Source of the DNA: Fallopia convolvulus
Taxonomy: Eukaryota > Streptophyta > Magnoliopsida > Caryophyllales > Polygonaceae
NCBI GenBank assembly: GCA_964016875.1
Contig: OZ024733.1
Span: forward strand, 20,147,824 to 20,211,823
Length of the DNA: 64,000 nucleotides
Reading direction: 5' to 3'
The position numbers were made by a program, and so were the translations under genes. The notes beneath the pieces were generated by a model that was not told the DNA's origin, did no database searches, and worked only from the letters and a program-made list of their open reading frames with translations. This document shows, piece after piece, positions 1 through 11,245 of the stretch; position 1 is the stretch's first letter, and each line of letters opens with the position of its first letter.

Positions 1-700
1 AGTATCTTAGTAAGAACATCATCAATTTGGTGTGTTGTTGGAATGTAAGACAGTTGTAACAAACCTTCCATGACTTTATCACGTGTAAAATGAACATCTA
101 TTTCAATATGTTTAGTGCGTTCATGTTGCACTGGATTCTTGGCAATCTGAATTGCTGAAATGTTATCACAGTGAAAAACTGGTGGTTTTACAGAACTAAT
201 TCCCAAGTCTTCAAGGAGTCTAACAAGCCAAATGACTTCTGTAGTAGCCTGAGCCATTGCTCTATACTCATCTTCGGCTGAACTTCTTGAGACCACACTT
301 TGTTTCTTGCTTTTCCAGCTTATTGGAGATCTACCAAGCATAAGAATGTAGCCAATGACTGATCTTCTAGTTATAGAACAAGATGCCTAGTCTGAATCGG
401 AATAAGCTGAAAGAATAGGATTGTGATTCTCACACCCATTTAAAATGATACCACAATAATTAGTGCCTTGAATGTATCTAATAGTGTGAAGAAGAGCAGA
501 ATAATGAGAAGTTCTAGGACACTTCATAAATTGAGAAAGTGTTTGCACAGCAAAACACAAATCAGGCCTAGTATTGGTCAGAAAATTAAGCTTGCCAATT
601 AAAGTTTTATAAACCGTAGGATCAGATAGCAATTCCCCATCATCAGGTAGCAACTTAAAATGCAAAGGCAGAGGAGTACAAGAACTAGAAGTAACACCAA
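1..700 (-). pseudogene. copia A reverse-transcriptase tail and RNase H (decayed)
   Basis: Between 387 and 700 the minus strand encodes the end of a copia RT, with motifs such as TYLDTGIALTRTKFAKDL, a stop, then PTVYKTLIGKLNFLTNTRPD. After a stop at about 384-386 the same frame continues into copia RNase H, with recognisable SWKSKKQSVVSRSSAEDEYR, HCDNISAIQIAKNP and HERTKHIEIDVHFTRD blocks, and runs off the window start. The palm with the YVDD motif is absent upstream, so the element could not reverse transcribe. Catalytic Asp and Glu positions of RNase H are still visible in the decayed frame. Confidence 0.85.
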
Positions 701-742
701 GATCAACAAACTAAAGCAAGTCTTTAGCAAATTTAGTCCGAG

Positions 743-2150
743 TCAAAGCAATTCCAGTATCAAGGTAAGTAGCTTCCAGCCCCAAAAAATAGTGTAAATG
801 TCCCAAATCCTTGATACTAAAAGCTGAAGAGAAGTAGAATTGTCAAGTGAAGAAATGTAATGAAAAGGATAATGTTGTTCATGGAAAACAACATCTCTGG
901 AATGAAAGATTTTATGTGTAGAAAGGTCCATGACAATATAGGATTTCTTTCCAAAAGAATACCCAAGGAAAACACAAGGGGATGCTCGAATAGAAAATTT
1001 ATCCCTCCCTCTTTTAAGTGTGTTAGCAAAGGCAAGACATCCAAAAGCTCTTAAGAAATTATAATCAGGTAAATTGTGAAAAAGTAATTCATAGGGAGAT
1101 TTATGATGTAAAGATGGTAAAGGAGTACGATTTATGAGATATGTACCTGTAAGAACACAGTAGCCCCAAAATTTATGAGGTACTTTAGATTGGAAAAATA
1201 AAGCTCTAGCCACTTCTAAAAGGTGTTTATGTTTTCGTTCAACAACACCATTTTGTTGAGGAGATTCAACACAAGAAGTTTGGTGTTGAATTCCAAAAGA
1301 AGAATAGAATTGAGTGGCAGCTGGATCAGAGAATTCAGGGGCATTGTCACTTTTGAAATTTTTTACAGAAGTATGAAACTGAGTTTTCACCATTTGAACA
1401 AAAGAGTTCAATATGGATAGAGCATTACTCTTATGAGCCATAAGAAAAGTCCAGGTACATCTAGTATAGTCATCAACCAAGGTAAGAAAAACCTAAATCC
1501 ATTATGAGTAGGATTCTTATAGGGGCCCCAAGTATCAATGTGCACTAATTCAAAAGGAGTAGAAGCATGAGTTTTACATGAATGAAAGGATTGCCTATGT
1601 TGTTTGGCTTTAGGGCAGATAGTGCATATGTGATGAGTTTTAGGAATATTTTTGAGAAAAGGCAATGTCAAGAGTTGATCATATGAAGGATGACCTATTC
1701 TACAATGCCATAAGTCAATGCTCTTATTAAAAGCAACAGAAGAGAGAGCAGCAGAAACCTGGGATTGACTGTGCACTGAAATATAAAGTCCTTTTTCCTC
1801 TTTACCAAGTAAAATTGGCCTCTTCATCAAAGGGCCCTGAAGATAACATTTAGATGGTGTAAACACAACATTAGCCCCATACCGCTTAGCAAGTTTACTG
1901 ACAGATAATAGGTTGAAACGGAAATCTGGAACAAGCATCACATTGTCAAGTGATAAATCAGATGATAGTGTGGCAGAACCAATACTTGAAATTGAGGCTT
2001 TACAACCATTAGGCATGGTTATAGACAAAGGCATCGAGGCAGGTTTAATGTTATGAATAAGTTTGCTAGAAGAAGCCATGTGATTTGTAGCCCCATTGTC
2101 CAAAATCCAAGACATATTATTCTTAGAAGATAAGAGACAAGAAGCATTAC
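743..2150 (-). pseudogene. copia A protease and integrase (decayed)
   Basis: On the minus strand a protease-like segment (WILDNGATNHMAS, about 2070-2130; the usual active-site DSGA reads DNGA here) leads into a GAG-pre-integrase zinc domain (DLWHCRIGHPSYDQL, then HHICTICPKAKQ near 1610-1640) and the integrase core. The DDE residues are traceable: HIDTWGP, KSDNAPEFS and ENGVVERKHKH-like (here QQNGVVERKHKH). A frame break near 1410-1480 separates the first Asp from the rest. The frame after about 800 does not continue into RT but soon meets RT tail sequence near 780, which shows an internal deletion. Confidence 0.85.
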
Positions 2151-3344
2151 CAGCTAAAAAAGCAACAGAATCAGAAGTGGAATCCTCAATAGATTGTTTG
2201 CTAAGAAGAGACATGAGCTTATTGAATTGATCTTGAGTGATAGAAGAAGATCCAGAACTTGTGCTATCATTCTGTTCAGAAGAACTTGTACTGTCATTCT
2301 TGGATGTAGAAGCATTGTGAGCACCTTTAGATCCTCCACGAACATGGTTAGGTGGATAGCCAATTAACTTACAACCTCGATCTTTGGTATGGTGAGGACG
2401 TTTGTAGTGATCACAAAAAGATTTTGGTTTGCCAGAGCAATTTGATTTGGAACAAGAATGTTTAGAATCATTTCCTTTATTGGCTGCTAGAGCCGAATTC
2501 TCATAATCAATAGGATAAGTGACCACTCGAATGGCCTTTTGAGACTTCTCTTGGAGTACAATTTTATACACCGTGGAAAGAGAAGGTGCAGGTTGCATCA
2601 TAAGTACATTTCCTCGGATAACAGCAAATGAATCATTAAGCCCCATTAAAAATTGAATAACTTGTTGATCTTCAAGAATACTTCTAGCAACTGAATTGGA
2701 ACCACATAGTACAGACTTTGGATTCGACTAAAAGAAGGTACCCATCCCAAAGACGCTTACATTTGGTGAAATAAGCAGTAACGGAGAGGTTACCTTGGTT
2801 CAAGGATGCAAGATCTCTCTGAATCTGAAAGAGATTTGTTCGATCAATTCTACTGAATTGCGACTCCAAGTCAAGTCAAACTTGTCGTGCAGATCGGCAG
2901 TAGAGAATAGATTTTGCGATGTCTTTGTTAACAGAGTGAAAGAGCCAAGAGAAGACCATGTTGTCGCAACAATCCCATTAAGCTTGTTGAAATTGATTGT
3001 CGAGAGAGCGAAGACAAGTACCGATGACGAACCCTAACTTGTTCTTCGCAAGAAGTGAAACCTCCACATATCGTTTCCAAGAGGCGTAATTGCGACAAGA
3101 TTATTGCATTTCGATTGAGTTTTTAATATAAGATAAGTGAAAAATGAAGAAAGCAAAGTAGACCAAGTAAGCTAGTGGACAAAATATAACTTGGATGATC
3201 ACTATGATGAAGAAAAAGCTCCCCCATGGAATCAAGGATTTCGCGAGCAGAATCACAATTCGAAGTAGTTCCCTAGGGATTTGTGGACTCAGGATTAAGA
3301 ACCAGAGGAGGAGATAAAGGCGGAAATTCACCTTGATAGGCCAT
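2151..3344 (-). pseudogene. copia A gag (broken)
   Basis: The gag ATG is at 3344 on the minus strand (starts MAYQGEFPPLSPPL) and meets a TAG after 23 codons, followed by several frame changes. Recognisable pieces are an LTR-copia gag segment (RDLASLNQGNLSVTAYFTKCKRLWD, about 2730-2820) and a degenerate CCHC knuckle near 2390-2440, in which the second Cys position reads Tyr (C-x2-Y-x4-H-x5-C). A Ser/Thr-rich stretch follows at about 2230-2330. The product would package retrotransposon RNA; this copy is dead. Confidence 0.8.
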
Positions 3345-3410
3345 GAAAAATCAAAAGAAAGAAGTTAAAAGGATTGGAGAAACACGATCGAAATCTCGAT
3401 CTAGGGTTTG

Positions 3411-3423
3411 GCATCTGATACCA
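3411..3423 (-). other. tRNA-Met primer binding site of copia A
   Basis: Minus-strand TGGTATCAGATGC lies immediately inside the LTR and matches the 3' end complement of initiator-Met tRNA with a one-base insertion. It fixes the orientation and LTR edge of copia A. Confidence 0.7.
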
Positions 3424-3587
3424 TGTAACAGATCGAGCAAGAGGGAAACGAGAGAGAGAAACCAGAAAGTTCATTAGAATAGAGGAAAAATGTATATTAC
3501 GTCAAGTAGTTATTACAGATGTTATATGAGCTTTTATACTAAGTACAAAGTAGCTTCTATTATACTCATCATAAATCACCTATTACA
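3424..3587 (-). repeat. copia A 5' LTR (164 bp)
   Basis: The block begins with TGTAACAG and ends with TATTACA on the plus strand, giving the short inverted ends TGTAA/TTACA expected of an LTR. It directly abuts the primer site at 3411-3423, which reads on the minus strand as TGGTATCAGA followed by TGC, one base different from the usual initiator-Met primer site. The partner LTR is outside the window, so the outer boundary rests on the inverted ends only. Confidence 0.7.
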
Positions 3588-4130
3588 AAAATAAAGCAGT
3601 TCGTGCATATTGTAATTTCGTGTTTGCTTGTTTGCTTCAATTCAACTCATTCTAGTAGGTTGTGCATAAATTTCAAAAAAAATCAAAATATTGCTTTGTT
3701 CAAAAGGTGATATCTAGTGATTGCTTTGATAAAAACTAGTACTAGTGATCACTTTGTATGATTTAGACAACACTACTATAAGTCACACAACCTACCCTAT
3801 TTCTCACCTTGGTTGATTGAATTTGACTATTATCTTCTTTCTAAGGATCGATTGTGAGATTGCATGTTCTTTTGAAGCTAATAAGGAAAAATTTAATTGT
3901 TTTTCAGATTGCATACTTGTGAATTGCTTAAGTTGCGTTTTTCTTTGATTATCATTAGCTTATCATATCTCCACCAAAATTACCTTAATTTAAACACCAA
4001 AAACTGAATTGGTTGAATTGGATTGTATTGAGGAAGTTTTGGCTTGATTAAGGTGTGATATTACTAATTGTATTGCTTTTGGAAGAATAGACTGCTCTCT
4101 TGTTGGTTGTGACCTTTTCAGGCTAGAAAA

Positions 4131-5531
4131 TGACTATTGAAGAGCAAGTTAACCCCGCTGATGTGACTTTGACTCAACAAGCTATTGATTTCGTAAGGTT
4201 GTTCATTAATAAGAGCATGAAAGACAACCAAAAGAGGACCCTAGAGTTGGTGAACTCCATTTTTTAGCCTCAATGGGACAAGTTAGACGCACTTGTGGCT
4301 ACTTCTAAGGATGGTACAATTTCAATCCAAAAAGAAACTTCTCTCTCACTCAAGACAAAGATTCTGACCCGAATCAAAATTTTGTAAGTAATAAGGGCAT
4401 GAATCCAATAGAAGACGAAGAGTTTGATGTGCCTACTACCTACCCTGGATCGAGAGAAGGCCACAACCTCCCAAGCCATTACTCACCTCGTGGTGGCTTT
4501 GGTAGAGGTCGTGGGGATGGAATTAGACCACCGACACAAGGGCACTAACCGACGCCGTCGAGGCATGGTGTGTCGCCCCCTCAATGGGCACACCAACAGC
4601 CGCTTCATAATGCTTATGATGACGTGATGCATGGCTATCCCGGGGATGAGAAACCCCCATGGTATCCTCCCCTTGATGAATTCTACAAGGTAACTGAAGA
4701 AGTGGAAGAAATTCCACAAGCTTATGGTGCTAGGAGGCAAAACAATAACAACAACCAGAATGATGCTCAAATTGGAAAACGGAATATTAAGATCAAAATT
4801 GATCCTTTCAATGGAGAACTTGATCCTGAAAAATACCTAGAGTGGGAGCAATCTACTAGCCTCATTCTAGATCACATGGGCTATGAAGAATGGGAAAAAG
4901 TGGTTGTTGTTGCTATCCACTTTGTTGGGACCGCTAGAAATTGGTGGTTTCGAATGAAAGGGGACAAAATGAGAAAGAATCTCCCTCCTATTGAGACTTG
5001 GAACCAGCTGAAGTTTGTAATGAAAAAGAAGTATGTGCCTGAAGAACACACTGAGCACATGAGGTTAAAAGTGGCCACTTGCAAACAAGGATTCAAGTCA
5101 CCTACTGAGTACTTCAATGAGCTTGAAGATTTGAGTTTCAAGGCTGGTATTCATCATTCTCAAAGGTTCTTAAGGACCCAATTCATGGCTGGACTGAGAC
5201 AATCAATTAGAGACACACTTGAAGTGCAAAAAATCAAGGATCTCAACACACTTGTCCATTCAGCCCAAATGTTCCATGATCAGCTACAAAGGAAGAAGAA
5301 AGAAGCTTGGAATACAAACAAAAGGTACCCTTCTAATTCTAGTTTAAATTCCAATTCTTTTTCTTCTAACTCTTCAATGAAACAAAAGGGAGCTCAAAGC
5401 TCCCCTAAACCAGGTACAACAACCCCTAGATGCTCCATGAATGGCCCCCAAACGTAGGAAACGACAACATAAATTAGGTGTTTCAAGTGTCAAGGGCGTG
5501 GCTATCTAGCTAAAGATTGTCCAAATTTCTG
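4131..5531 (+). pseudogene. Ty3/gypsy gag remnant with zinc knuckle
   Basis: An ATG at 4131 opens MTIEEQVNPADVTLTQQAID, which stops at 4265-4267. The frame resumes in pieces, and from 4570 there is a long open stretch with the Retrotrans_gag fold (DPFNGELDPEKYLEWEQS, AIHFVGTARNWWFRM, ETWNQLKFVMKKKYVPEEH, SPTEYFNELEDLSFKAG, QFMAGLRQSIRD). It ends at 5457 and is followed by a CCHC knuckle (CFKCQGRGYLAKDC, 5479-5520) after two stops. No protease, RT or integrase follows and no LTR pair is visible, so this is an isolated gag relic of a Ty3/gypsy element. Sequence upstream (3600-4130) is probably its untranslated leader. Confidence 0.85.
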
Positions 5532-5649
5532 ATCAAGAGTTAATTAGATGATCAGTTTCGTTTGTCCTCTTTAAACTCCAACGCTTTTAATTTTTCTCTC
5601 ATTTTATACTTTTATTATACAAATTTAAGTTATTTAGTAAAAAAAATTA

Positions 5650-5885
5650 ATGGTATACACATTTGAGGCTTCGGCGCTTTGTCTTGGCTTTGTGTCTTGG
5701 TTTTTTTTTTCTTTCCTTTTCTTTTCGTTTCAGCTTTGCTTTTGGTTGCCCTATTCTCTATCTTGCTCTGTGGTCCTATCGAGTCTTTTGGTCGCTCCCC
5801 CGTTGCTTCAAGTCAGGGGTGCCTCCATTTTGACCCCCCAAATTTCACGTAAGGAAAGTTCCACTGGGTAAATGTTGTTGTTGTT
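5650..5885 (+). repeat. SINE-like retroposon 3' portion with GTT tail
   Basis: The segment ends in a CCACTGGGTAAAT motif followed by four GTT repeats (about 5854-5882). A C-rich body that includes GACCCCCC just precedes it. This resembles the 3' end of plant SINEs mobilised by RTE-type LINEs, and it resembles the insertion at about 45200-45331 in the MHX intron. The 5' end and a tRNA-like head are not clear, so the start is only a guess. Confidence 0.4.
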
Positions 5886-6702
5886 GTACATGTGCCCTTC
5901 ACAAATACTTCTTGCCAATAAACAAAATTAGTTCAAATATTAGGTGACCACGTTCTTCTTGTCAATAATAAAGAACACATGTGGCCTCATCTCTCTCGTA
6001 TGGTCATGGGTCATTTTCTTCCAAACTATAACATTTAGTGTCATCTAAGTTCCCAAATTGATCTCTTCAATATTCATCATATGATACCGGTGAGGTGAAT
6101 GATCATGACAATAACAAACCATTACCTTAGTTTATATCGGCCGGCGGTTGATGATCATGAATGATTTGAATATAAGAAATATTATTAGCTCAGCAAAGTT
6201 GCATAATAAGCAAAAGGCAATAGGCTGCTAGTTCATATATAATTTCGCAAATGACCAAATTGCATGTGTTCTTAAAGGTCTCATGATTAGTTGGTCTTGA
6301 AAATTTTATCCCATGAATAATTAATACGAATAAAATTGAATAGTCAACCAACCCAATTGGACGTCCATAACACTCAAAAAAAATATTAAAAAATTAATAA
6401 TAAGGATTATTTGGCACCAAATTTCACTTTAAGTGAGAGTGGGGCTTCGTTTCATTCCGAATATTTTTAAGGAGGTATGCCAATCTAAGTCACCTTTTTA
6501 GTTTGCTTTCGAAACAAAATCACAAATGTATTTTTATTATATCTACAGTATATATATATATATATATCTATGTATATATACTATTACAAAAGTCAAAATC
6601 CTCTCACACGTCATTCAAACTAATGTCACATATGTAAATTTAATTATTAATGTTAATACATAAAAATTCATCTTCAACGCACAGGTTAATATTCTCTTTT
6701 TT
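5886..6702. other. intergenic, no gene seen
   Basis: AT-rich sequence without coding signal. It includes a TA microsatellite at about 6549-6568. Confidence 0.5.
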
Positions 6703-7159
6703 ACCTTCCTTTTCAAGCTTCTCTTCAACCTAAAACCTGCAAAACAATGAAAAAAGGAGGCGGGGACCCCCTAATCCACCTCTGATACCTAAGTCAGAAG
6801 AGCAATTGTCGATTAAACGCCGAGGTAAAGGACAAGACTTGCGTGCAAGCTCAGCGAATATGAGTTACTCGTCATACATGGCGAATGTATGTATTTATAA
6901 TGGAGTAGAGAGGGTAGGGGGCCGAAAATTCTACACCCTAGGGTTGGTCGATGGTGTCTTGTCACCCAACCAAGCGATATCTTGCTCCCCAATCCAAACG
7001 AAAATTTTATCTTTCGACTAAGATAGAATCCTTCATCAAAACGAATAACCACCATATTTAATTTTATATTAAAATACTTAAAGATAGAAAAGCATAATAA
7101 ATAAAAATAAGCAGATAATAGCAAAAATAATTATGGCGATTAATTTTACCCGCTCACAA
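6703..7159 (-). repeat. dispersed LTR-like repeat, copy 1
   Basis: This block matches 50152-50588 in the same orientation over most of its length: shared are the AAGCTTCT start, a block around GATACCTAAGTCA, a CGAGGTAAAGG block, TATTTATAATGGA, ATATCTTGCTCCCCAATCCA, CTTTCGACTAAGATAGA and the final ACCCGCTCACA. On the minus strand a TATA box (TATAAATA, 6891-6898) sits in the middle, as expected for an LTR promoter. The motif around CCGATGCCTAAGTCA is typical of many plant gypsy LTRs, so these are probably solo LTRs or LTR fragments; ends are approximate. Confidence 0.55.
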
Positions 7160-7999
7160 TTAATTTACCTCTTTATCCTTAATTGTTTTACTTTATATTC
7201 CCTAAATAGTATCTCATTTATTATTATTACTTACCTTTTTCAACTATTATTATATCAATTATCTTATCAATAAGTAAGAAAATAATATTTAACTTTTTTA
7301 TTTACATTTCCTAAAATTTATTATATTATTATCTTATTTGTTATTATTACTACTTACCATATTCAACCATTATTATAGTTGTAATATTTTTAATAAGGAA
7401 GGAAATATTATTTAATTTTTTACTATTTATATTACCTACATATTACAATATTATTTTCTCATTTGTTGATATTGCTTACAACATTCAGTTGTTGAATGAA
7501 AAGTTATTACTCATATTAAGGAATGAATACACACATATTAAGGAATAAAACATGTCCTTTTAAATCAATACACATATTAAGAAACGAATATTTTACCCAA
7601 GTTATCCCTATATTTAGAGAAATATGTACTCTAACTCGCTCCTAGAAAATTGTTCAAAGTAATTACTACTTTTGTAAAGTGAGGGTAAATTTGGAAAGAA
7701 GTGAAAAAATATTAAAAATACATGTTTTATGAAAAAAGAAAAATGGGCTAAAAGAACAAGTTTCAATAAACGGATGGAGTAATATAAGTCAGGAAGTATT
7801 ATTTAATTATTTTTTTATATTTCCTATAAATTATAATAACCCCCACTTGAAACTTCAATTAAGTATAATGTTTTGTTTGAATAATCATCAATATACTATA
7901 ACTAAAGTTGAAAATCTTTATCCAACGTGTCGTCGTGTTAACTATTTCACGTAGGTATTTTAATTTTTTCATTTACCTCTTTACCCTTCGTTTATTTAA
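7160..7999. other. intergenic, no gene seen
   Basis: Very AT-rich, with repeated TTTATTATTATTACTTACC-like and ACACATATTAAGGAA-like phrases (7200-7600) that suggest decayed repeats. Nothing codes. Confidence 0.5.
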
Positions 8000-8212
8000 G
8001 GGCTTGTTCGTTAGTTGAGAGATTATGGAGTAGAATATATTATTTTCAAAAAGAGATTGTCTGAACCAAACAATACACATGAGAATATATAATGATCAGG
8101 AAAAAAAAGGCGGGGCCTCCTTATGTATTTTAAAGGGTGAGTGTTTGGTCTAGAATATTCTTCACAAAAATAATGCATTATGAAAAGAATGTACATTGCA
8201 CCGAACAAAGCC
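8000..8212. mobile_element. Tourist-like MITE (PIF/Harbinger), 213 bp
   Basis: The left end reads GGGCTTGTTCG and the right end, reversed, reads GGCTTTGTTCG. The element is flanked by TAA at 7997-7999 and TAA at 8213-8215, the 3-bp target duplication typical of PIF/Harbinger elements. Nothing inside codes, so it would depend on a transposase elsewhere. Classification rests on ends and duplication only. Confidence 0.6.
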
Positions 8213-8224
8213 TAAGTATTTTCA

Positions 8225-8340
8225 TGTTGGGATAGAAAGTGTGTACTCTTCCCACATTGGAAAACCAAAGGAAAAAGTAGCATATAAATAAGGTGAAACC
8301 CCAACATATTGGCTTACTTTTGAGTTGAAAAATGGATCCT
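8225..8340 (+). repeat. LTR/TRIM-like remnant with TATA box
   Basis: Starts TGTTGGGATA, continues with a TTCCCACATTGGAAAACC phrase common in short plant LTRs, and has CATATAAATAAGG at about 8281-8293. No partner LTR or clear primer site was found, so this is a low-confidence fragment. Confidence 0.3.
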
Positions 8341-9201
8341 GCTAATATTATATGTAAAAAAAAAGATGGTTAAAAATCCGACACGTCACCCGTTAATGTT
8401 AGCCCCCGGAAATTGTGTGCAACACCAATGCACGAAGTGTCTCCCACCACCCCTCAAGGTGAGATCGATTTACACTTTGTCTAAGAGAAGATGGCTCTTC
8501 GGCAAACTCACGCACCCCTTTTTTATCAACTCATCAGTATGTTGGCATCTTCACCAAGTGTCTCCCATCACCCCTCTTCTTGGATTTAAGATTTAGTTCA
8601 TATATAGCAAGCTTCCAATTCATTTATTTATGGTTGAATGTTATCTTGTATAAAAGTCCGATCCATTGGTTTATATAAGATATTTTACTCTATTCATTTA
8701 TTTTCTAGATCATTAGGGTATATCTTATCCGATTCTGGACCAAACACGACTAGGAGTACCGCAAGCTAGAACTCAATTTTTATTATTATTTTTTTGTTAG
8801 AATTTGCATACAAATTCTAAATTAATGTATTGGATCCCAATCCCATCCATGGTATATAAACCATATACTAGCATTTAGGAGATATTCACAAATCAAAATA
8901 GGGGTGTAAGGTCTCGGTTTGGTGCGGTCTCCCGACCCGCAAGTAAAAATATTCCACCATTATTTATAAAATGTTCCACCCATCAACCAAACCACCCATT
9001 ACCTGCTTGTTATATGGATGACTCATTCACGCGCATAATCATGGTAGTTTTTTCACACTAATCATTTAATGTTGATAATTCAACATGAAAAAAATGTATA
9101 AATATAAATGATTCAATAAATAAATTATTTATATACTAAGTAAACGAAAATGCAAATCCATAATTCTAAAAGCAATATTAAAAAAACACAAAAAATACTT
9201 C

Positions 9202-9366
9202 TGTTGAGAATTGTCCCACATCTGAAATTGAGAAGTACAAAGCCTAGTATATAACCTAATGAGCTACTCCACCCCCATATGGTTTTAGGTTGGAACCTTA
9301 TTGGGTTTGTATGCTAGGCCCGTTACACGCACGACCCCTAGATTGTCGGCCCACCGGACTTTAATA
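9202..9366 (+). repeat. TRIM left LTR (165 bp)
   Basis: Begins TGTTGAGAATTG and ends TTTAATA, directly before the primer site. It ends in TA rather than the usual CA. Matches 9649-9816 with few differences and small indels. Confidence 0.85.
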
Positions 9367-9378
9367 TGGTATCAGAGC
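9367..9378 (+). other. TRIM primer binding site
   Basis: TGGTATCAGAGC, an exact match to the standard initiator-Met primer site, with no spacer after the LTR. Confidence 0.85.
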
Positions 9379-9648
9379 AGGTTTCGGTGTGGGTTCATTT
9401 CCCGGAGTCTTCGGGCTTGCCGGCTACATGGGCCCATTCAGGCAGTCCTCCCAATATAGGAGCGACCGAGTCCCAATAATGGCGGTTCGCGAGCCTTGAG
9501 GGATTTATTCAGACTTGTCGGCCATGTGAGCACATTCAAGCAGCCCGCCCAATATAGGAGCGGCCAATCCAATTGTGACGGTTCGCTAATGCCTTGAGGG
9601 ATTCTGTCCAAGTGTCAACTGGCCCTGGCAGTTGTACTTGAAGGGACA

Positions 9649-9816
9649 TGTTGAGAATTGTCCCACATCTGAAATTGGGAAGTACAAAGCCTAATATAAC
9701 CTAATGAGCTACTTCACCCATTGTCATATGGTTTTGGGTTGGAACCTTATTGGATTTGTATGCTAGGCCCGTTACACGCACGATCCCCATATTGTCGGCC
9801 CACCAGACTTTAAATA
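9649..9816 (+). repeat. TRIM right LTR (168 bp)
   Basis: Starts with the same TGTTGAGAATTG and ends TTTAAATA. It is followed by ACTTC, the copy of the target duplication that precedes the left LTR. Confidence 0.85.
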
Positions 9817-10639
9817 ACTTCACAAAATTTTAATGTTAATAAGATATTTGAAAATTTCCTTCAAAATATGAGAACGCTTTCAAAATATACTAGGATAACT
9901 AGGTTTTAAAATGAGTCAAGTGGGTGGTTCAGGTGAAATAGGTGGTGGGTCTGTGATGAGTCGGCTTATTGGGTGACAAACTCTCACCAATATCCGACCT
10001 ATCACCCATTTCACCCGTCAACCAGAGGTCTATTCTTGCTTGAATTGGGTAGTTGAAAGGGTGTGATTACTCCTTGTTTAATTACATCACTTAAGTGCAT
10101 CCTTGAATTTTCATTGCTGAAAACCCGGGGGGGGGGGGTAAGTGTGAAAAACATCCCCTTGAGTTGCATTTCATGCTTGTTGATTGGCTTCGACTCTAGG
10201 ATACGGAAACGACACCAAGAAGTGCTTGTCTTGCTTGCTATGCTTGTTTAAAGTTTTTTAAAAAAATCAGAATTCGTGCCTTAAAAGAAAAATTCGGACT
10301 CGGGGAGAAAGAGAATTGGGGCTAAAAAAACTCGGACCCACCGAAAGTGAAAGAGAGGTCGGGCATAGAATAAGTCGGACCCCGTGAGAAAGCGAACCCG
10401 ATAAAGCTGGCCTAAAAGTTTGTTTAAGTTTGTTGTTTGAAATTCTTGGTGTTTAGTAGCTTCCTATTGTTGTTTGCCTTTTGATAAGTGTGTGGTGTGC
10501 TTGAGTCTTCCTTGTTGTCTTGTGTTGGTAACCTAAGATCTCACACTTGCAACTTGTCGGATTTCCATCTCGAACAAGTTTTGGTGATTAATTCGTTTAC
10601 ATCTCAATATCCTTGCTTGTTACTTGGTATTCTGTTGAG

Positions 10640-11245
10640 ATGACGAGTGTAGGCGAAGACAAAGACAAACAAAAGGTTGATGAAGAATCATCCAATTCGG
10701 TGGAGGCCATGCTTAGGTCCATTCAACAATCTCTTCAATCTATGGAGACACGTTTTAACAACTTGGAGAACCGAGTCCAAGGGATGGATGAGAGGACACA
10801 AGTGCCTCAAATGGGAGCTCCACCGAGTGTCTTACAAAGTGCTAATCGGGTGGATTTGTTTCAAGAGGAAGCCTCGGCGTCTTATGTGCCAAACTCTGAG
10901 GCCCACGCTTCTCTTGGCCTAAGTGCGGCCTACGGGAGCATTCCTCCATAAGTTCCTCCCATGAACTTCACCAACAACCCACCTTATGTGGCCGATTCCG
11001 AGTCCAGACGAGGGAGATCTACCCTTTTGATCCCAGACAAAATTCAACCATCGAGTTCCATCATCATCAAACGAAGAGAGGGTTTTCGTTCCTTCTTAAG
11101 GCGATCGCCTCGCACCACCAATCCATCCATCGATCCGGCCATCACTATATCATCACTATATCATTGAACCAAAACTGGATGTAAATTTATTTGGACAAGA
11201 CATTCCAAAATTCTCAGGTTGGTTTGAATCGAAATTCATTTTAAG
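10640..11245 (+). pseudogene. Ty3/gypsy gag N-terminal remnant
   Basis: An ATG at 10640 opens MTSVGEDKDKQKVDEESS, followed by a coiled-coil-like SIQQSLQSMETRFNNLENRV stretch and a proline-rich tail. This is the usual N-terminus of plant Ty3/gypsy Gag. The frame stops at 10949-10951, and further on (about 11165-11230) EPKLDVNLFGQDIPKFSG resembles the start of the gag fold, after which homology is lost. The upstream 10060-10639 has no ORF and probably is leader sequence of the same element. No LTR pair is visible. Confidence 0.6.

Larger units (their letters stand above)
1..3587 (-). mobile_element. Ty1/copia retrotransposon A, 5' LTR to RNase H (continues past window start)
   Basis: Read on the minus strand, this holds in order a short LTR (3424-3587), a Met-tRNA-type primer site just inside it, gag, protease, integrase, the end of reverse transcriptase and RNase H. 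The order integrase before RT/RNase H marks Ty1/copia. It is not functional: gag has an early stop, the frame breaks several times, and most of the RT is missing between the integrase and the RT tail. The 3' LTR lies outside the window, so the insertion cannot be dated. Confidence 0.9.
9202..9816 (+). mobile_element. complete TRIM (terminal-repeat retrotransposon in miniature)
   Basis: Two near-identical direct repeats (9202-9366 and 9649-9816) flank 282 bp of non-coding sequence. A Met-tRNA primer site (TGGTATCAGAGC) starts right after the left LTR at 9367 and a purine tract (GAAGGGACA, 9640-9648) abuts the right LTR. The whole is flanked by the 5-bp duplication ACTTC at 9197-9201 and 9817-9821. 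This is a textbook TRIM of 615 bp. The inside contains a diverged direct duplication around the phrase CCCAATATAGGAGCG (9451, 9549). The 5S-like sequence of Cassandra TRIMs is absent. Confidence 0.9.

Noticed and set aside
9202..9816. Cassandra TRIM
   Set aside because: No 5S rRNA-like segment in the LTRs, which defines Cassandra.
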